Positions 27,244 through 36,327 of a stretch of 64,000 nt of DNA are shown here, one piece after another. Under the pieces are notes generated by a model. The model worked only from the letters and a program-made list of their open reading frames with translations, made no database searches and had not been told where the DNA came from. Numbering within the stretch: position 1 is the stretch's first letter; each line of letters begins with the position of its first letter. Source of the stretch: Chryseobacterium viscerum (GTDB taxonomy: Bacteria > Bacteroidota > Bacteroidia > Flavobacteriales > Weeksellaceae); contig NZ_JAPDFT010000001.1 of the NCBI RefSeq assembly GCF_025949665.1, positions 2,790,001 through 2,854,000 on the forward strand, written 5' to 3'. The position numbers and the translations under genes are program-made.

Positions 27244-28653
27244 TTAGAACTTCCATCCTACTGTAAGGAAGAAATTGTTTCTGTTATTTTTAACCTCACT
27301 TGCCGCATACGAATCACTTTCAAAGATATTATTAGCAGAATAATAAGATGAATCTGAATTACCATCCATATATCCTCTCATAAAAGGGTTGGTATACTTA
27401 GATGAGATATTCTGATAAGATGCATCTACATAGAATGATTTGAAATCATACCCAATACCGAAAGAAAGTGTGTTTCTATCGCTTAGCATCATGTTGCTGT
27501 ATGATTGATCTCCTACGCTGCCTGCATCATTAAATCTGCTGATTGTAAGCGCATCAAAAGGACTTGACTGGTAAGCATAACCTCCTCTCAGTCTGAACTG
27601 CTGTACTCTATACTCAGCTCCAACTCTTACTTCAGAAAGGTTTTTATAATTCTCTTTAAAGAAGTCATTCAACACACTCTCTGCACCACCATATACCTTA
27701 TAATCAGGTTTTGTAAGTCCAAGGGTATAATCTACGTTTAAAGAGAAATTTTTACTTGCTACAAATGCAGCACTCACTGTTGCTTTAAGAGGCGAAGTAA
27801 ATTTTCTGTTTTCAGCACCCATATCGTCTCCGTAAACAGGATCATTATAGAAATAGTAATTTCTGTCTATCGTCCAGAATGTAGGAGTTTCAAGAGATGC
27901 TCCCACTCTGAAATTAGGACTTAGCTTTCCGATCACCCCTAATGAAGCTGAAAACCCTGAAGATCTCTCTGAGTAAGGAGTATCCTGCTTACTGAATCCT
28001 TCTGTAGAATTATTGGTAAGATTTCGGTAAAATAAGGTATCATATTGATCAACTGAAGCGTTGAAAAAATTGAAACCTGCCCCTAAATATAAATTATGAT
28101 TATAATTCGCTCCTACCCCAAAGCTCATCTTTGACAAATTACCATATCTTTCATAGATATGTCCTGCCAATGCTGCGTCCTTGGTTATATCATCTTTATC
28201 AAAAGCGTAAACAACATTGTTATTACCTGGTGACTGGATTACATTATCAAGAGTCTGATTGGAAAAATTAATACCGATATTAATAAACTTCCAACCCGTT
28301 TCTGTCATCAGTGGGAAAGCAATGATACCGCCTGCATTTCCAAGGTCTCCCTTAGTTTTGCTATAGTCTATAGTAGATCCAGCTAAAGAGCTGCTGTTTT
28401 TATTGCCTAAAATAGATAAAGTTCCTGAAACCTCTCCTGAAATAGCTACCCCTAAACCTGCCGGGTTGGTAAGCAAAGAGTTTGCATCACCTCCCAGCGC
28501 ACCATTAGATCCTGCCATTGCATTGAATTTAGCCGATCCCACCATAGGAGTACTTGAGTAAACATCCACGGTATTTCTTATCACAGAAACATCCTGAGCC
28601 TGCGCATAAAATGCAGCAGAAATACTCATTAATACTAAAGATTTTTTTAACAT
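27244..28653 (-). CDS. OmpP1/FadL-like outer-membrane porin
   Basis: 469 residues. Signal peptide MLKKSLVLMSISAAFYAQAQ. Just inside the mature protein is NAMAGSNGALGGDANSLLTNPAGLG, the family plug/hatch region with the NPAG motif. The rest is alternating beta strands ending ...NNFFLTVGWKF, with a C-terminal aromatic residue as in outer-membrane barrels. Family members pass hydrophobic compounds across the outer membrane; substrate unknown. It follows the WG/GFR-rich lipoprotein gene by 29 bases, so the two are likely one operon. Confidence 0.9.
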   Translation of the reverse strand: MLKKSLVLMSISAAFYAQAQDVSVIRNTVDVYSSTPMVGSAKFNAMAGSNGALGGDANSLLTNPAGLGVAISGEVSGTLSILGNKNSSSLAGSTIDYSKTKGDLGNAGGIIAFPLMTETGWKFINIGINFSNQTLDNVIQSPGNNNVVYAFDKDDITKDAALAGHIYERYGNLSKMSFGVGANYNHNLYLGAGFNFFNASVDQYDTLFYRNLTNNSTEGFSKQDTPYSERSSGFSASLGVIGKLSPNFRVGASLETPTFWTIDRNYYFYNDPVYGDDMGAENRKFTSPLKATVSAAFVASKNFSLNVDYTLGLTKPDYKVYGGAESVLNDFFKENYKNLSEVRVGAEYRVQQFRLRGGYAYQSSPFDALTISRFNDAGSVGDQSYSNMMLSDRNTLSFGIGYDFKSFYVDASYQNISSKYTNPFMRGYMDGNSDSSYYSANNIFESDSYAASEVKNNRNNFFLTVGWKF

Positions 28654-28682
28654 TATTTTTTAATAGTTTATTCGTTTGAAAA

Positions 28683-29783
28683 TTATCTGAATCCACCTCT
28701 GCCTCCGCCGCCGGATCTCATTCCGCCACCGCCGCCAGAAGAACCACCTCTGAAGCCGCCTCCACCGGAGTTGAAGCCGCCGCTAGATCTGAAACCTCCT
28801 GAATCATTGGATCTGAAACCTCCATTGTTTCTAGGCTGTGATTGCTGATAATTATAATTAGGTCTTGTCTGTGGTGCAGTATTACGGAATCCTCCATTTT
28901 GTTGTGTATTTCTGAAACCTCCGGAATTACCGTTTCTGAAGCCTCCGGAATTACCGTCTCTGAAACCGCCATTATTATTTCTGAAGCCTCCGTTTGAGTT
29001 AGAATCTCTGAAACCACCATTGTTTGTGTTTCTGAAACCACCATTACTATTTCTGAAGCCTGAATTGGCTGTATTGGTTCTGTATACTGCGTTGGCTACA
29101 CCTGTATTCTGGAATCCTCCTCCACTGGTACCGCTTCTTCTATAAACAGGTCTGTTGTAGTAGCCACCACCCCAGTAACCGCCTCCGTATCCCCAGTAAG
29201 GGTTTCCGTAACCGCCCCAGAATGGATCATAATATCCACCATATCCCCAGTATGGGCTTCCCCATCCGTAAGAGCCTCCCCAGCCCCATCCGAATGATCC
29301 GCCCCAACCCCAGGACATACTAGCACCCCAGCCCCAGCCACGGTTCATGCCCCAGCCCCAATATGGGCTATAACCACCATACCATCCCCAAGGAGATCCC
29401 CATCCCCATGAGTTGTCATAATAGTTCGTCTGAGAACCTGCATAAAGCCCCCAATCTGAATCTGTGGCGTTGGAGTTCCAATTCGGATTGGTACCACTCC
29501 AGTCATTATATCTGTTTTGCTGTTCTCTGGAATTCGTCTGTGCATTTTGGATGACATTGGAATCCTGATAATAGTCATAATATTCTCCTACTCTGTTTCC
29601 GCTATCATTGATGATAACTCCTTCAGGTAGCGTATCCTTATTGGGGTCGTAATACACCCCATCTGTCTCGCTATACCCTCCCATCTGAGCACCACAAGAC
29701 ACAAGTAATAATCCGCCTGATATTGCCAACACCCCTTTGGATCTTAGCAGACCAAGCAAATTTTTATGTATATTTCTTTTCAT
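28683..29783 (-). CDS. Low-complexity WG-rich and GFR-repeat lipoprotein
   Basis: 366 residues, family not recognised with confidence. Signal sequence with lipobox LLVSC (Cys30). Residues about 35-105 are Asn/Tyr/Asp-rich. About 110-215 are dominated by Trp, Gly and Tyr (WGWG, PYWGYGG). From about 235 to the end there are 12 GFR triplets, mostly GGFR followed by Asn/Asp/Ser-rich spacers, ending GGGGRGGFR. The lipid anchor places it in an outer or inner membrane leaflet. The aromatic/Arg/Gly composition recalls proteins that form disordered assemblies or bind glycans, but no function can be assigned. Co-transcribed with the porin gene; divergent from proS. Confidence 0.8.
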   Translation of the reverse strand: MKRNIHKNLLGLLRSKGVLAISGGLLLVSCGAQMGGYSETDGVYYDPNKDTLPEGVIINDSGNRVGEYYDYYQDSNVIQNAQTNSREQQNRYNDWSGTNPNWNSNATDSDWGLYAGSQTNYYDNSWGWGSPWGWYGGYSPYWGWGMNRGWGWGASMSWGWGGSFGWGWGGSYGWGSPYWGYGGYYDPFWGGYGNPYWGYGGGYWGGGYYNRPVYRRSGTSGGGFQNTGVANAVYRTNTANSGFRNSNGGFRNTNNGGFRDSNSNGGFRNNNGGFRDGNSGGFRNGNSGGFRNTQQNGGFRNTAPQTRPNYNYQQSQPRNNGGFRSNDSGGFRSSGGFNSGGGGFRGGSSGGGGGMRSGGGGRGGFR

Positions 29784-29810
29784 GATAACGTAAAAATTTT
29801 TAATTTAAAT

Positions 29811-29818
29811 TATATTTG
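29811..29818 (+). promoter_or_regulatory. -7 element of proS promoter
   Basis: TATATTTG, matching TAnnTTTG, 109 bases before the proS ATG, implying a leader of about 100 bases. Confidence 0.5.
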
Positions 29819-29927
29819 CAATCTGTACCAAAAATGTACCAAAATACTGGTAAAAAAATCTATCAAAAATAGATTTTTATTTTTAGATAACAATAATGTA
29901 CAAAAGTTAAAAAAATTAAAAAAAATA

Positions 29928-31403
29928 ATGGCAAAATTAACCTCAAGAAGCGAAGATTACAGCAAATGGTATAATGAGCTGGTTGTAAAAGCTGATTTAG
30001 CTGAAAACTCAGGTGTGCGTGGATGTATGGTGATCAAACCGTATGGCTATGCAATCTGGGAAAAAATGCGTGATGAAATGGATAGAAAGTTCAAAGAAAC
30101 AGGTCACGTTAACGCATACTTCCCGCTTTTTGTGCCCAAGAGCTTGTTTGAGGCAGAGGAAAAGAATGCAGAAGGTTTTGCAAAAGAATGTGCTGTTGTT
30201 ACTCATTACAGATTAAAAACCGATCCGGACAATCCGTCTAAACTGATTGTGGATCCGGATGCGAAACTGGAAGAAGAACTTATCGTTCGTCCTACTTCAG
30301 AAGCTATTATCTGGAATACATACAAAAACTGGATTCAATCTTACAGAGACCTACCGATATTGATCAACCAATGGGCGAATGTTGTACGTTGGGAAATGAG
30401 AACCCGTCTTTTCTTAAGAACTGCAGAATTCTTATGGCAGGAAGGCCACACTGCTCATGCTACAAAGGATGAAGCTGTTGAAGAAGCAGAAAAGATGAAT
30501 AAAGTATATGCAGATTTTGCAGAAAACTTTATGGCGATGCCGGTAATTCAGGGATTAAAAACTCCATCTGAAAGATTTGCAGGAGCTGATGAAACATACT
30601 GTATCGAAGCACTGATGCAGGATGGAAAAGCTTTACAGGCAGGAACATCTCACTTCCTAGGTCAGAATTTCGCAAAAGCATTTGACGTAAAATTCACCAA
30701 TAAAGAAGGAAAAATAGAACATGCATGGGCTACGTCATGGGGAACATCAACCCGTTTGATGGGAGCTTTGATTATGACACACTCCGATGATTTCGGATTG
30801 GTACTGCCTCCTACTCTGGCACCGATTCAGGTGGTGATTGTTCCGATCTTTAAAGGAGAAGAGCAGCTAGAGCAAATCAGTGAAGTTGCTTTGGATATTC
30901 AGGCTAAACTGAGAGCAAAAGGTATTTCTGTGAAATTTGATAATGACACACAGAACAAACCGGGCTGGAAATTTGCAGAATACGAATTGAAGGGAGTTCC
31001 TGTAAGAATAGCAATGGGACCAAGAGATCTTGAGAACAAATCTGTGGAAATTGCCAGAAGAGACAATCTGACGAAAGAAGTTCGTTCTATCGATGGTTTA
31101 GATACTTATATCGAAGATCTATTGAAAACAATTCAGCAGGATCTTTACAACAAAGCTTTAGAATTCAGAAAAGATAATTTCACAAAAGTAGATACTTACG
31201 AAGAATTCAAAAAAGTTCTTGAAGAGAAAGGTGGTTTCATCTATGCTCACTGGGATGGTACAGCTGAAGAAGAAGAACAGATCAAGGATGAAACGAAGGC
31301 TACTATCAGATGTATTCCTTTGGATGATGATGTAGAAGAAGGAATTTCATTGGTTTCTGGAAAACCATCTAAGAGACGTGTATTATTCGCAAAAGCTTAT
31401 TAA
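29928..31403 (+). CDS. proS: Prolyl-tRNA synthetase
   Basis: 491 residues. Class II synthetase of the short archaeal/eukaryotic-like type: no insertion editing domain, catalytic motifs [66 protein letters not shown], and a C-terminal domain ending ...RRVLFAKAY with a final Tyr as in this type. The ATG at 29928 is chosen over an in-frame start at 29766 that overlaps the divergent lipoprotein gene and lies upstream of the -7 box. Confidence 0.97.
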   Translation: MAKLTSRSEDYSKWYNELVVKADLAENSGVRGCMVIKPYGYAIWEKMRDEMDRKFKETGHVNAYFPLFVPKSLFEAEEKNAEGFAKECAVVTHYRLKTDPDNPSKLIVDPDAKLEEELIVRPTSEAIIWNTYKNWIQSYRDLPILINQWANVVRWEMRTRLFLRTAEFLWQEGHTAHATKDEAVEEAEKMNKVYADFAENFMAMPVIQGLKTPSERFAGADETYCIEALMQDGKALQAGTSHFLGQNFAKAFDVKFTNKEGKIEHAWATSWGTSTRLMGALIMTHSDDFGLVLPPTLAPIQVVIVPIFKGEEQLEQISEVALDIQAKLRAKGISVKFDNDTQNKPGWKFAEYELKGVPVRIAMGPRDLENKSVEIARRDNLTKEVRSIDGLDTYIEDLLKTIQQDLYNKALEFRKDNFTKVDTYEEFKKVLEEKGGFIYAHWDGTAEEEEQIKDETKATIRCIPLDDDVEEGISLVSGKPSKRRVLFAKAY

Positions 31404-31521
31404 TAATTTTAATGATTAAAAAATAAATCGTCAATTTTTAAAGAAATATTCAAAAAAAAATGACATTTGGACGGATTTTTGTTTAAATTTATCTCAACAT
31501 TAATCAAAAAAATTTATTATT

Positions 31522-32850
31522 ATGTCTTTAAATGTCATTGATTTAATTAAAGGACAATTAGGTCCCGCTTTAGTTTCACAGGCTGCATCGCAGTTTGGAG
31601 AAAGTGAATCCGGTATTTCTAAAGCAATTGGTGGATTATTACCTGCTGTAGTAGGCGGATTAGCTAATAGTGCAGATAAGCCTGGCGTTGTGGATGCTAT
31701 TACACAAGCCTCTTCAAGTGGAATTTTAGGAAATTTATTAGGCGGATCGTCTAGCAATCCTATTATTTCTACGTTGTTGTCTTCAATTTTTGGAGATAAA
31801 GTAAGTGGATTAGTCAATTCCATTGCTAGTTTTTCAGGAGTAAGCAATACCTCTGCAGGTTCTTTGTTAAACCTGGTGACTGGAGCTACAGTAGGCACGG
31901 TTGGAAAATATGCAGCAGACAATAATTTGGGCGCTTCAGGTATTTCCAGCTTACTGAGTGATCAGAAAGGCATTATTTCTTCCTTATTGCCGGCAGGTCT
32001 TTCTTTGGCTTCCTTTGGATTAGGAGCTGAAAATTGGTTTGGCCAGGCTAAGGAAACAGTTTCTTCGGTAGCTTCTACTGCTAAAGATAATATCTCAGAA
32101 GGTGTTGCTACGGCAAGAGAAAATGTTTCTGAAGGAGCAAGAGAAATAAGAGAACAATTTAACGATAATAATAACAATAATCAAGGCGGAGGCTCAATCT
32201 GGAAATGGTTGCTTCCGCTTTTACTGTTATTGGCAGCCGGATATTTCCTATGGAAACAGTGCGAGAAAAAGCAGACAACTACTACAACTACCAGTACGTC
32301 TGACTCTGCAGCAACCAGTTCTACGACAGATACAGCTGCAACAGGAACTGCAACACCTGTTCCGGCTACCGCTAAAACCGACGAAAACATTGATCTTAAT
32401 GGTGTAATGTTAAAAGGTTATAAAGGTGGTATGGAGGATCAGATGATTTCATTCCTGAAATCTGGTGGTTACAAAAATGCAGCTGATGATTCTGCATTGA
32501 AAGATAAGTGGTACGATTTCGACCATGTTAATTTCAAAATGGGAAGCTCTACTGAACTGGAAGCAGGTTCACAAGGACAATTGGATAACCTTGTAGCTAT
32601 CCTTAAGGCTTTCCCTGATGCAAAAATCAAAGTTGGAGGTTACACTGATAAAACAGGAAACGAAGCTTCTAACGTAAAATTGTCAAAAGCCAGAGCTGAA
32701 TTTATCAAAGCTGCTTTAGCTAAAGCTGGCGTTGGTGCACAGGTAATTGCTGCAGACGGTTACGGAAGTCAATTTGCAAAAGTAGACGCAAAAGCTTCTG
32801 ATGCAGAAAGAGCTGCTGACAGAAAAATGTCTGTAAGATTTGCAAAATAA
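31522..32850 (+). CDS. DUF937 (YidB-like) - membrane segment - OmpA fusion protein
   Basis: 442 residues with no N-terminal signal peptide. Residues about 1-170 are a DUF937/YidB-like helical domain rich in Gly/Ser/Leu. A polar helix (about 173-215) with repeated ENVSEGA-type segments precedes a membrane segment at about 226-244 (IWKWLLPLLLLLAAGYFLW). A Thr/Ser/Ala-rich linker (250-290) leads to an OmpA-like peptidoglycan-binding domain (about 320-442; VGGYTDKTGNEASNVKLSKARA). The order implies the DUF937 part in the cytoplasm, or export by a route that tolerates this topology, and OmpA in the periplasm. Confidence 0.88.
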   Translation: MSLNVIDLIKGQLGPALVSQAASQFGESESGISKAIGGLLPAVVGGLANSADKPGVVDAITQASSSGILGNLLGGSSSNPIISTLLSSIFGDKVSGLVNSIASFSGVSNTSAGSLLNLVTGATVGTVGKYAADNNLGASGISSLLSDQKGIISSLLPAGLSLASFGLGAENWFGQAKETVSSVASTAKDNISEGVATARENVSEGAREIREQFNDNNNNNQGGGSIWKWLLPLLLLLAAGYFLWKQCEKKQTTTTTTSTSDSAATSSTTDTAATGTATPVPATAKTDENIDLNGVMLKGYKGGMEDQMISFLKSGGYKNAADDSALKDKWYDFDHVNFKMGSSTELEAGSQGQLDNLVAILKAFPDAKIKVGGYTDKTGNEASNVKLSKARAEFIKAALAKAGVGAQVIAADGYGSQFAKVDAKASDAERAADRKMSVRFAK

Positions 32851-32873
32851 TCTTTAGATTCAATAAAAATTAG

Positions 32874-32904
32874 ATCCCGGGAAATAATTTCCGGGATTTT
32901 TTTG
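32874..32904 (+). terminator. Terminator of DUF937-OmpA gene
   Basis: About 10-bp stem ATCCCGG(GAA) / (TTT)CCGGGAT with one G-U pair, 4-nt loop, long T run. Confidence 0.9.
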
Positions 32905-32916
32905 TGCCATGATTTC

Positions 32917-32959
32917 TTTGTTTACATTTATTTAATTAAATTTGTTAGTCATTTCTAAC
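32917..32959 (+). promoter_or_regulatory. Nramp gene promoter with overlapping dyad operator
   Basis: -33 TTTG at 32917-32920, 16-base spacer, -7 TAAATTTG at 32937-32944. The inverted repeat GTTAG-N6-CTAAC at 32944-32959 covers the predicted transcription start, just before the ATG at 32964. The position suits a repressor; a DtxR/MntR-type metal sensor is a reasonable guess given the transported metal. Confidence 0.55.
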
Positions 32960-32963
32960 ATTT

Positions 32964-34298
32964 ATGAATTTCAATATAAAAAGCGCCTGGCGAAAAGATA
33001 AAACATCTCATTCCTTATCAGAGGTTTATTCATCGATCAAAGTTCCTAAAAATGCAAATTTCTGGAGGAAATATCTTGCATTTGCCGGACCGGGACTGAT
33101 GATTGCTGTAGGATATATGGATCCGGGAAACTGGGCTACGGATATCGCTGGAGGAGCCCAGTTTGGATATACCCTGCTTTCCGTAATTCTTATTTCCAAT
33201 ATTTTCGCAATGGTTCTGCAGCATTTATCCGTGAAACTAGGAGTTGTTGCAGAAAGAGATCTTGCGCAGGCCTGCAGAGATCACTTCAGCCCTACTACCA
33301 ATTTTATTCTATGGGTATTTTGTGAAATAGCCATTGCCGCCTGTGATCTCGCCGAGGTCATTGGTTCTGCCATTGCATTAAATCTTTTATTTCATATTCC
33401 GCTCACCTGGGGAATTGTCATCACAACAGTGGATGTTTTAATTATCCTCTTACTTCAGGCCAAAGGTTTCCGATGGATTGAAAGTATTGTAGGAGGTCTT
33501 ATATTCATTATCCTGGCCTGTTTTGTCTATGAAATCATTATTTCTAAACCTGCTTTCAATGAAATTCTGGGAGGATTGGTTCCTCAGAAAGAAATCATTC
33601 AGAACCCTGCAATGCTTTATATTGCCATTGGGATCTTAGGAGCTACAGTAATGCCCCACAACCTGTATCTGCACAGCAGTATTGTACAGACCAGAGATTA
33701 TACCCGCGATACCGAAGGAAAAAAAGAAGCTATAAAGTTTGCCACCCTGGACAGCACAGTTTCATTGATGCTGGCATTCTTCATCAATGCTGCAATCCTT
33801 ATTCTTGCAGCTGCCACATTCCATACAACAGGAAATGAGCATGTTGCGGACATTCATGATGCTTATAAAATGTTGACTCCTATTTTAGGAGCTTCTATGG
33901 CAAGTATTGCATTTGCTATTGCTTTATTGGCATCAGGACAGAATTCTACATTGACAGGAACGCTTGCAGGACAAATTGTAATGGAAGGTTTCTTGAATAT
34001 CAGATTAAAGCCATGGCTGCGAAGACTTATCACAAGACTTATTGCTGTAATTCCTGCCCTTATTGTCGCTATTCTTTATGGCGAACAGGGAACGACCGAA
34101 TTATTGGTTTTAAGCCAGGTAATTCTCTCCATGCAGCTAAGCTTTGCTGTTGTTCCACTGGTGATGTTCACCAATGATAAAGCCAAGATGGGAGAATTTG
34201 TCAATAAGCCGGTTCTTAAAATCTGCGTATGGGCAATTTCTATTATTATCATTGTTTTAAACCTGTACCTTCTGTACCAGACGTTTGCAGGAGAATAG
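32964..34298 (+). CDS. Nramp family divalent metal transporter
   Basis: 444 residues, about 11 membrane segments. Nramp signature DPGNWATD (53-60) in segment 1 and ATVMPHNLYLHSS in segment 6, which hold the Asp/Asn and Met metal ligands. Imports Mn2+ or Fe2+ with protons, MntH-like. The Met in segment 6 is the usual marker of transition-metal selectivity. Single gene with its own promoter and dyad. Confidence 0.95.
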   Translation: MNFNIKSAWRKDKTSHSLSEVYSSIKVPKNANFWRKYLAFAGPGLMIAVGYMDPGNWATDIAGGAQFGYTLLSVILISNIFAMVLQHLSVKLGVVAERDLAQACRDHFSPTTNFILWVFCEIAIAACDLAEVIGSAIALNLLFHIPLTWGIVITTVDVLIILLLQAKGFRWIESIVGGLIFIILACFVYEIIISKPAFNEILGGLVPQKEIIQNPAMLYIAIGILGATVMPHNLYLHSSIVQTRDYTRDTEGKKEAIKFATLDSTVSLMLAFFINAAILILAAATFHTTGNEHVADIHDAYKMLTPILGASMASIAFAIALLASGQNSTLTGTLAGQIVMEGFLNIRLKPWLRRLITRLIAVIPALIVAILYGEQGTTELLVLSQVILSMQLSFAVVPLVMFTNDKAKMGEFVNKPVLKICVWAISIIIIVLNLYLLYQTFAGE

Positions 34299-34328
34299 AA
34301 AAACGCAACTTTAGTTTTTTAATTGGAC

Positions 34329-34460
34329 ATTGTTAAAGTCAATGGTCAATGGTCAGTTTTTGCTTCGCAAAGTCAATTTTTAAAGCTTACACTACGACAA
34401 ATTCATGAGCGAAGCGAATTGATTTATTCACTATTCACCATTACTCATTTTTCTGCCTTA
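34329..34460. repeat. Repeat-rich intergenic spacer upstream of grpE
   Basis: Short tandem GTCAATG units near 34338-34355, and an inverted pair GCTTCGC (34362-34368) and GCGAAGC (34409-34415) embedded in similar contexts (AAGTCAATTTT / AATTGATTT). No open frame. Looks like degenerate dispersed-repeat material. Confidence 0.4.
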
Positions 34461-34521
34461 ATGTCCTGATTTCAGATTTGGCAGGCTCTTTGTCAAACAA
34501 TCAGTAAATAAATATTGAATT

Positions 34522-35058
34522 ATGGAAAACCAGGATATTAACGAAGAAAGCATCAATAATCAGGAAGAAAACAATGTTCAGAATGACGCAGCATCTCAGG
34601 ACAATGTGACAGTTGCTCCTTCACCAGAAGAACTTTTGGCAGAAGAAAAAGACCGTTACATCAGATTATATGCTGAATTCGAAAACTATAAAAAAAGAAC
34701 GAGCAAAGAGAAGATGGAATTCTTCCAGTATGCCAACCAGGAAATGATGGTTTCAATGTTAGGCGTTTTAGATGATTTTGAAAGAGCATTAAAGGAAATC
34801 GCTAAGAACGGAAATCCGGCTGACCTTCAAGGGGTGGAACTGATCTATCAGAAATTCAAAAATAAACTTACCGAAAAAGGCTTACAAACAATGGAAGTGA
34901 GAGCTGGTGACAGCTTTAATGTTGATTTCCATGAAGCGATTACTCAAATCCCTGCTCCATCAGAAGATTTGAAAGGAAAAATCGTAGACGTTATTGAAAC
35001 TGGATATACTTTAGGTGATAAAGTAATCCGTTTTGCAAAAGTAGTAACAGGAAATTAA
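34522..35058 (+). CDS. grpE: Nucleotide exchange factor GrpE
   Basis: 178 residues. An acidic Asn/Gln-rich start (1-50), a long helix, then the GrpE beta domain (VDFHEAITQIPAPSEDLKGKIVDVIETGYTLGDKVIRFAKVVV-type segment). Releases ADP from DnaK. dnaJ follows after 101 bases; dnaK is not in the window. Confidence 0.96.
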   Translation: MENQDINEESINNQEENNVQNDAASQDNVTVAPSPEELLAEEKDRYIRLYAEFENYKKRTSKEKMEFFQYANQEMMVSMLGVLDDFERALKEIAKNGNPADLQGVELIYQKFKNKLTEKGLQTMEVRAGDSFNVDFHEAITQIPAPSEDLKGKIVDVIETGYTLGDKVIRFAKVVTGN

Positions 35059-35159
35059 AATTCATAAATGATAAATGGTGAGTGATAATTGATGAATGTT
35101 TCACTTATTAGCTTTACAATATCTTTTATCATTTATCAACAATCAATTATAAAATTGTC

Positions 35160-36278
35160 ATGTCAAAAAGAGATTATTACGAGGTTCTTGAGATCAGCAA
35201 ATCTGCATCGGCCGACGAAATAAAAAAAGCATACCGTAAAATGGCTATCAAATTTCACCCGGATAAAAATCCTGGTGATAAAGAGGCTGAAGAAAAGTTT
35301 AAAGAAGCAGCTGAAGCTTACGAAGTTCTAAGCGACGATCAGAAACGTGCTCGTTACGACCAGTTTGGTCATGCCGGAGTAGGTGGAAACGGCGGTTTTG
35401 GAGGCGGAGGCTTCGGAGGCGGAATGAACATGGAAGATATTTTCAGTCAGTTTGGAGATATTTTCGGTGGTGGTTTCGGAGGATTCGGTGGTGGCGGTGG
35501 CGGCCGTCAGCAGGTGAAAGGTTCTAATTTAAGAATCAGAATCAAACTGAACCTTGAGGAAATGGTAAACGGAACTCAAAAAACCATTAAGGTAAAAAAA
35601 ATGAAGATGGCAGAAGGTGCCACTTCAAAAATATGTCCTACCTGTAACGGTTCCGGTGTTCAGCTTAAAGTAATGAATACCATGTTTGGTCAAATGCAGA
35701 CTCAGACAACTTGTAGTACCTGTCAGGGAATTGGAAAAGTTGCTGACAAGATTCCTGCAGGAGCCAATGCGCAAGGTCTTATCAAAGATGAGGAGGAAAT
35801 CACAATCAACATCCCTGCAGGGGCAAGAGACGGCATCCAGCTTAATGTAAGAGGAAAAGGAAATGATGCGCCATTTGGTGGAATTCCGGGAGATTTATTG
35901 GTGATCATTGAAGAGGAAGTAGATCAGGTAATCAAGAGAGAAGGTGATAATCTTCATCAGGAACTGTATGTTTCATTTGCTGAAGCTGCTTTAGGAACTA
36001 AAAAAGAAATCCCTACTGTTGGAGGAAAAGTAAAAATTACCGTTGATCCGGGAACTCAATCCGGAAAGATCCTAAGATTGGCCGGAAAAGGACTTCCAAG
36101 CATTGACAGCTATGGAAAAGGAGACATGTTCATCCACATCAATGTATGGACACCTCAGAAGCTTAATAAAGAACAGAAAGATTTCTTTGAAAAGCAGATG
36201 TCCAGCGGAGAAATGGTTGCAGAACCATCCGGAAAGGAAAAAACTTTTTTTGATAAAGTAAAAGATTTATTCAATTAA
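35160..36278 (+). CDS. dnaJ: Chaperone DnaJ with a halved zinc-finger domain
   Basis: 372 residues. J domain with HPD at 33-35, G/F-rich linker (about 75-120), C-terminal substrate domains. The zinc region has only two CxxCxGxG motifs (CPTCNGSG and CSTCQGIG) where the canonical protein has four; by spacing these match motifs II and III, so zinc site 2 is kept and site 1 is gone. I believe other flavobacterial DnaJ proteins look alike, from memory. Co-chaperone of DnaK; partner grpE lies upstream. Confidence 0.96.
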   Translation: MSKRDYYEVLEISKSASADEIKKAYRKMAIKFHPDKNPGDKEAEEKFKEAAEAYEVLSDDQKRARYDQFGHAGVGGNGGFGGGGFGGGMNMEDIFSQFGDIFGGGFGGFGGGGGGRQQVKGSNLRIRIKLNLEEMVNGTQKTIKVKKMKMAEGATSKICPTCNGSGVQLKVMNTMFGQMQTQTTCSTCQGIGKVADKIPAGANAQGLIKDEEEITINIPAGARDGIQLNVRGKGNDAPFGGIPGDLLVIIEEEVDQVIKREGDNLHQELYVSFAEAALGTKKEIPTVGGKVKITVDPGTQSGKILRLAGKGLPSIDSYGKGDMFIHINVWTPQKLNKEQKDFFEKQMSSGEMVAEPSGKEKTFFDKVKDLFN

Positions 36279-36282
36279 TATA

Positions 36283-36318
36283 AAAAAGCCGGTTTTAATC
36301 TTTTAAAACCGGCTTTTT
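36283..36318. terminator. Bidirectional terminator after dnaJ
   Basis: 16-bp stem AAAAAGCCGGTTTTAA / TTAAAACCGGCTTTTT with a 4-nt loop, shared by convergent dnaJ and the delta-60-repeat gene. Confidence 0.95.
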
Positions 36319-36327
36319 ATTTTCAAT

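Noticed and set aside
28718-29341. Long alternative frames in the GFR/WG lipoprotein gene
   Set aside because: They arise from the repetitive codons of the real gene; only the annotated frame has a signal sequence, lipobox and a plausible neighbour spacing.
29766-29927. 54-codon N-terminal extension of ProS
   Set aside because: Overlaps the divergent lipoprotein start and the proS promoter; the synthetase N-terminus begins at 29928.
35059-35159. Structured RNA or regulator between grpE and dnaJ
   Set aside because: Complementary AT-rich segments exist (GATAAATG and CATTTATC types) but pairing is weak and such low-complexity spacers are common here.
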